Assembly (NCBI GenBank): GCA_027592105.1
Contig: JAQCLA010000038.1
Span: forward strand, 1 to 13,531
DNA from: Pseudomonadota bacterium
Lineage (GTDB): Bacteria; Pseudomonadota; Alphaproteobacteria; Rhodobacterales; Rhodobacteraceae
DNA: 13,531 bases
Reading direction: 5' to 3'
In this document: positions 13,187 through 13,531 of the stretch, one piece after another
How the letters are laid out: each line of letters opens with the position of its first letter
How positions within the stretch are numbered: position 1 is the first letter of the stretch
Translations under genes and position numbers: made by a program
Notes under the pieces: generated by a model
The model's database searches: none
Told to the model about the DNA's origin: nothing
The model's input: the letters and a program-made list of their open reading frames with translations, nothing else

Positions 13187-13531
13187 ATGCCATTTGCCAT
13201 TCCCTTTCCCGATCTGTCGCCTGAGCTGTTCTCGGTCACGATCGGAAGTTTCGAATTGGCCCTGCGCTGGTATGCGCTGGCCTATATCGTCGGGTTGATG
13301 GCCGGGTGGTGGCTGATCGCGCGCGCGCTGGCACGGCCCGCTTTATGGGCAAATGACACGGCACCGATGCCGCCCGAAAAGGCCGAAGGGCTTTTGACCG
13401 CTGTTATCTTGGGAGTGATCCTGGGCGGCAGGCTGGGCTACGTGGTGTTTTATCAACCGGGCTATTACCTGCAAAACCCGGCCGAGATCTTGGCCGTGTG
13501 GCAAGGCGGCATGGCCTTTCATGGCGGGTTG
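13187..13531 (+). CDS. lgt: Prolipoprotein diacylglyceryl transferase, N-terminal part (runs off the window)
   Basis: The first 115 codons of an open frame that continues past the window edge. MPFAIPFPDLSPELFSV, then RWYALAYIVGLMAGWWL (27-43, first membrane segment), GGRLGYVVFY (80-89) after a second segment, and VWQGGMAFHGGL (104-115) are classic Lgt motifs; His112 corresponds to the essential His103 of E. coli Lgt. Lgt transfers diacylglycerol from phosphatidylglycerol to the lipobox cysteine of prolipoproteins in the inner membrane. The ATG at 13187 gives the family N-terminus; an ATG at 13182 is in another frame. The ribosome site (ACGGAA) is weak. Confidence 0.95.
   Translation, partial: MPFAIPFPDLSPELFSVTIGSFELALRWYALAYIVGLMAGWWLIARALARPALWANDTAPMPPEKAEGLLTAVILGVILGGRLGYVVFYQPGYYLQNPAEILAVWQGGMAFHGGL

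Overview
The window is GC-rich, densely packed chromosomal DNA. Protein content and gene order fit an alphaproteobacterium of the Rhodobacterales (Roseobacter/Rhodobacter type). Supporting signs are a SUV3-like helicase next to an S4 protein, a lolD plus single Lol permease pair, a long FabH-like synthase, ybjN-proC-tRNA_bind in tandem, ubiK divergent from lgt, and GC-rich palindromic repeats between genes. The genus cannot be named from the sequence alone.

Layout. Positions 15-3902 (minus) hold a TPR protein with a signal peptide, a large SUV3-type RNA helicase and a small S4 RNA-binding protein, tightly packed or overlapping in that order of transcription. Positions 3986-5244 (plus, divergent) hold an SCP2 sterol/lipid-binding protein coupled by a TGATG overlap to a lysophospholipase-like hydrolase. 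Positions 5210-7175 (minus) hold lolD and its upstream permease, the inner-membrane lipoprotein-releasing ABC transporter; the 3' end of lolD overlaps the hydrolase 3' end by 35 bp. Positions 7314-9069 (plus) hold a FabH-like ketoacyl-ACP synthase and thymidine kinase. Positions 9070-9280 are non-coding and contain a large imperfect inverted repeat built of GC-rich palindromes. Positions 9281-11908 (minus) hold an overlapping or closely spaced run ybjN-like, proC, CsaA-like tRNA_bind protein and a D-2-hydroxyacid dehydrogenase. Positions 11909-12824 hold a REP-associated tyrosine transposase (RAYT) bracketed by two inverted pairs of REP palindromes. ubiK (minus) and the first 115 codons of lgt (plus) close the window.

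How the genes relate. Most genes are housekeeping: RNA turnover, lipoprotein maturation (lgt) and sorting (lolD and its permease), lipid metabolism, proline synthesis, thymidine salvage and ubiquinone assembly. The accessory element is the RAYT/REP unit at 12147-12810. It has a HUH-type Y1 transposase with HLH and a candidate tyrosine, four REPs each with a GTAG foot and a 9-bp stem, and a REP that supplies the transposase stop codon. The changes between REP copies mostly preserve the hairpin. The unit lies between ubiK and ybjN, which point the same way and may once have been adjacent. This is the most interesting part of the window. The RAYT/REP principle is known; this particular GTAG-REP family and its genome-wide distribution are what would be worth checking.
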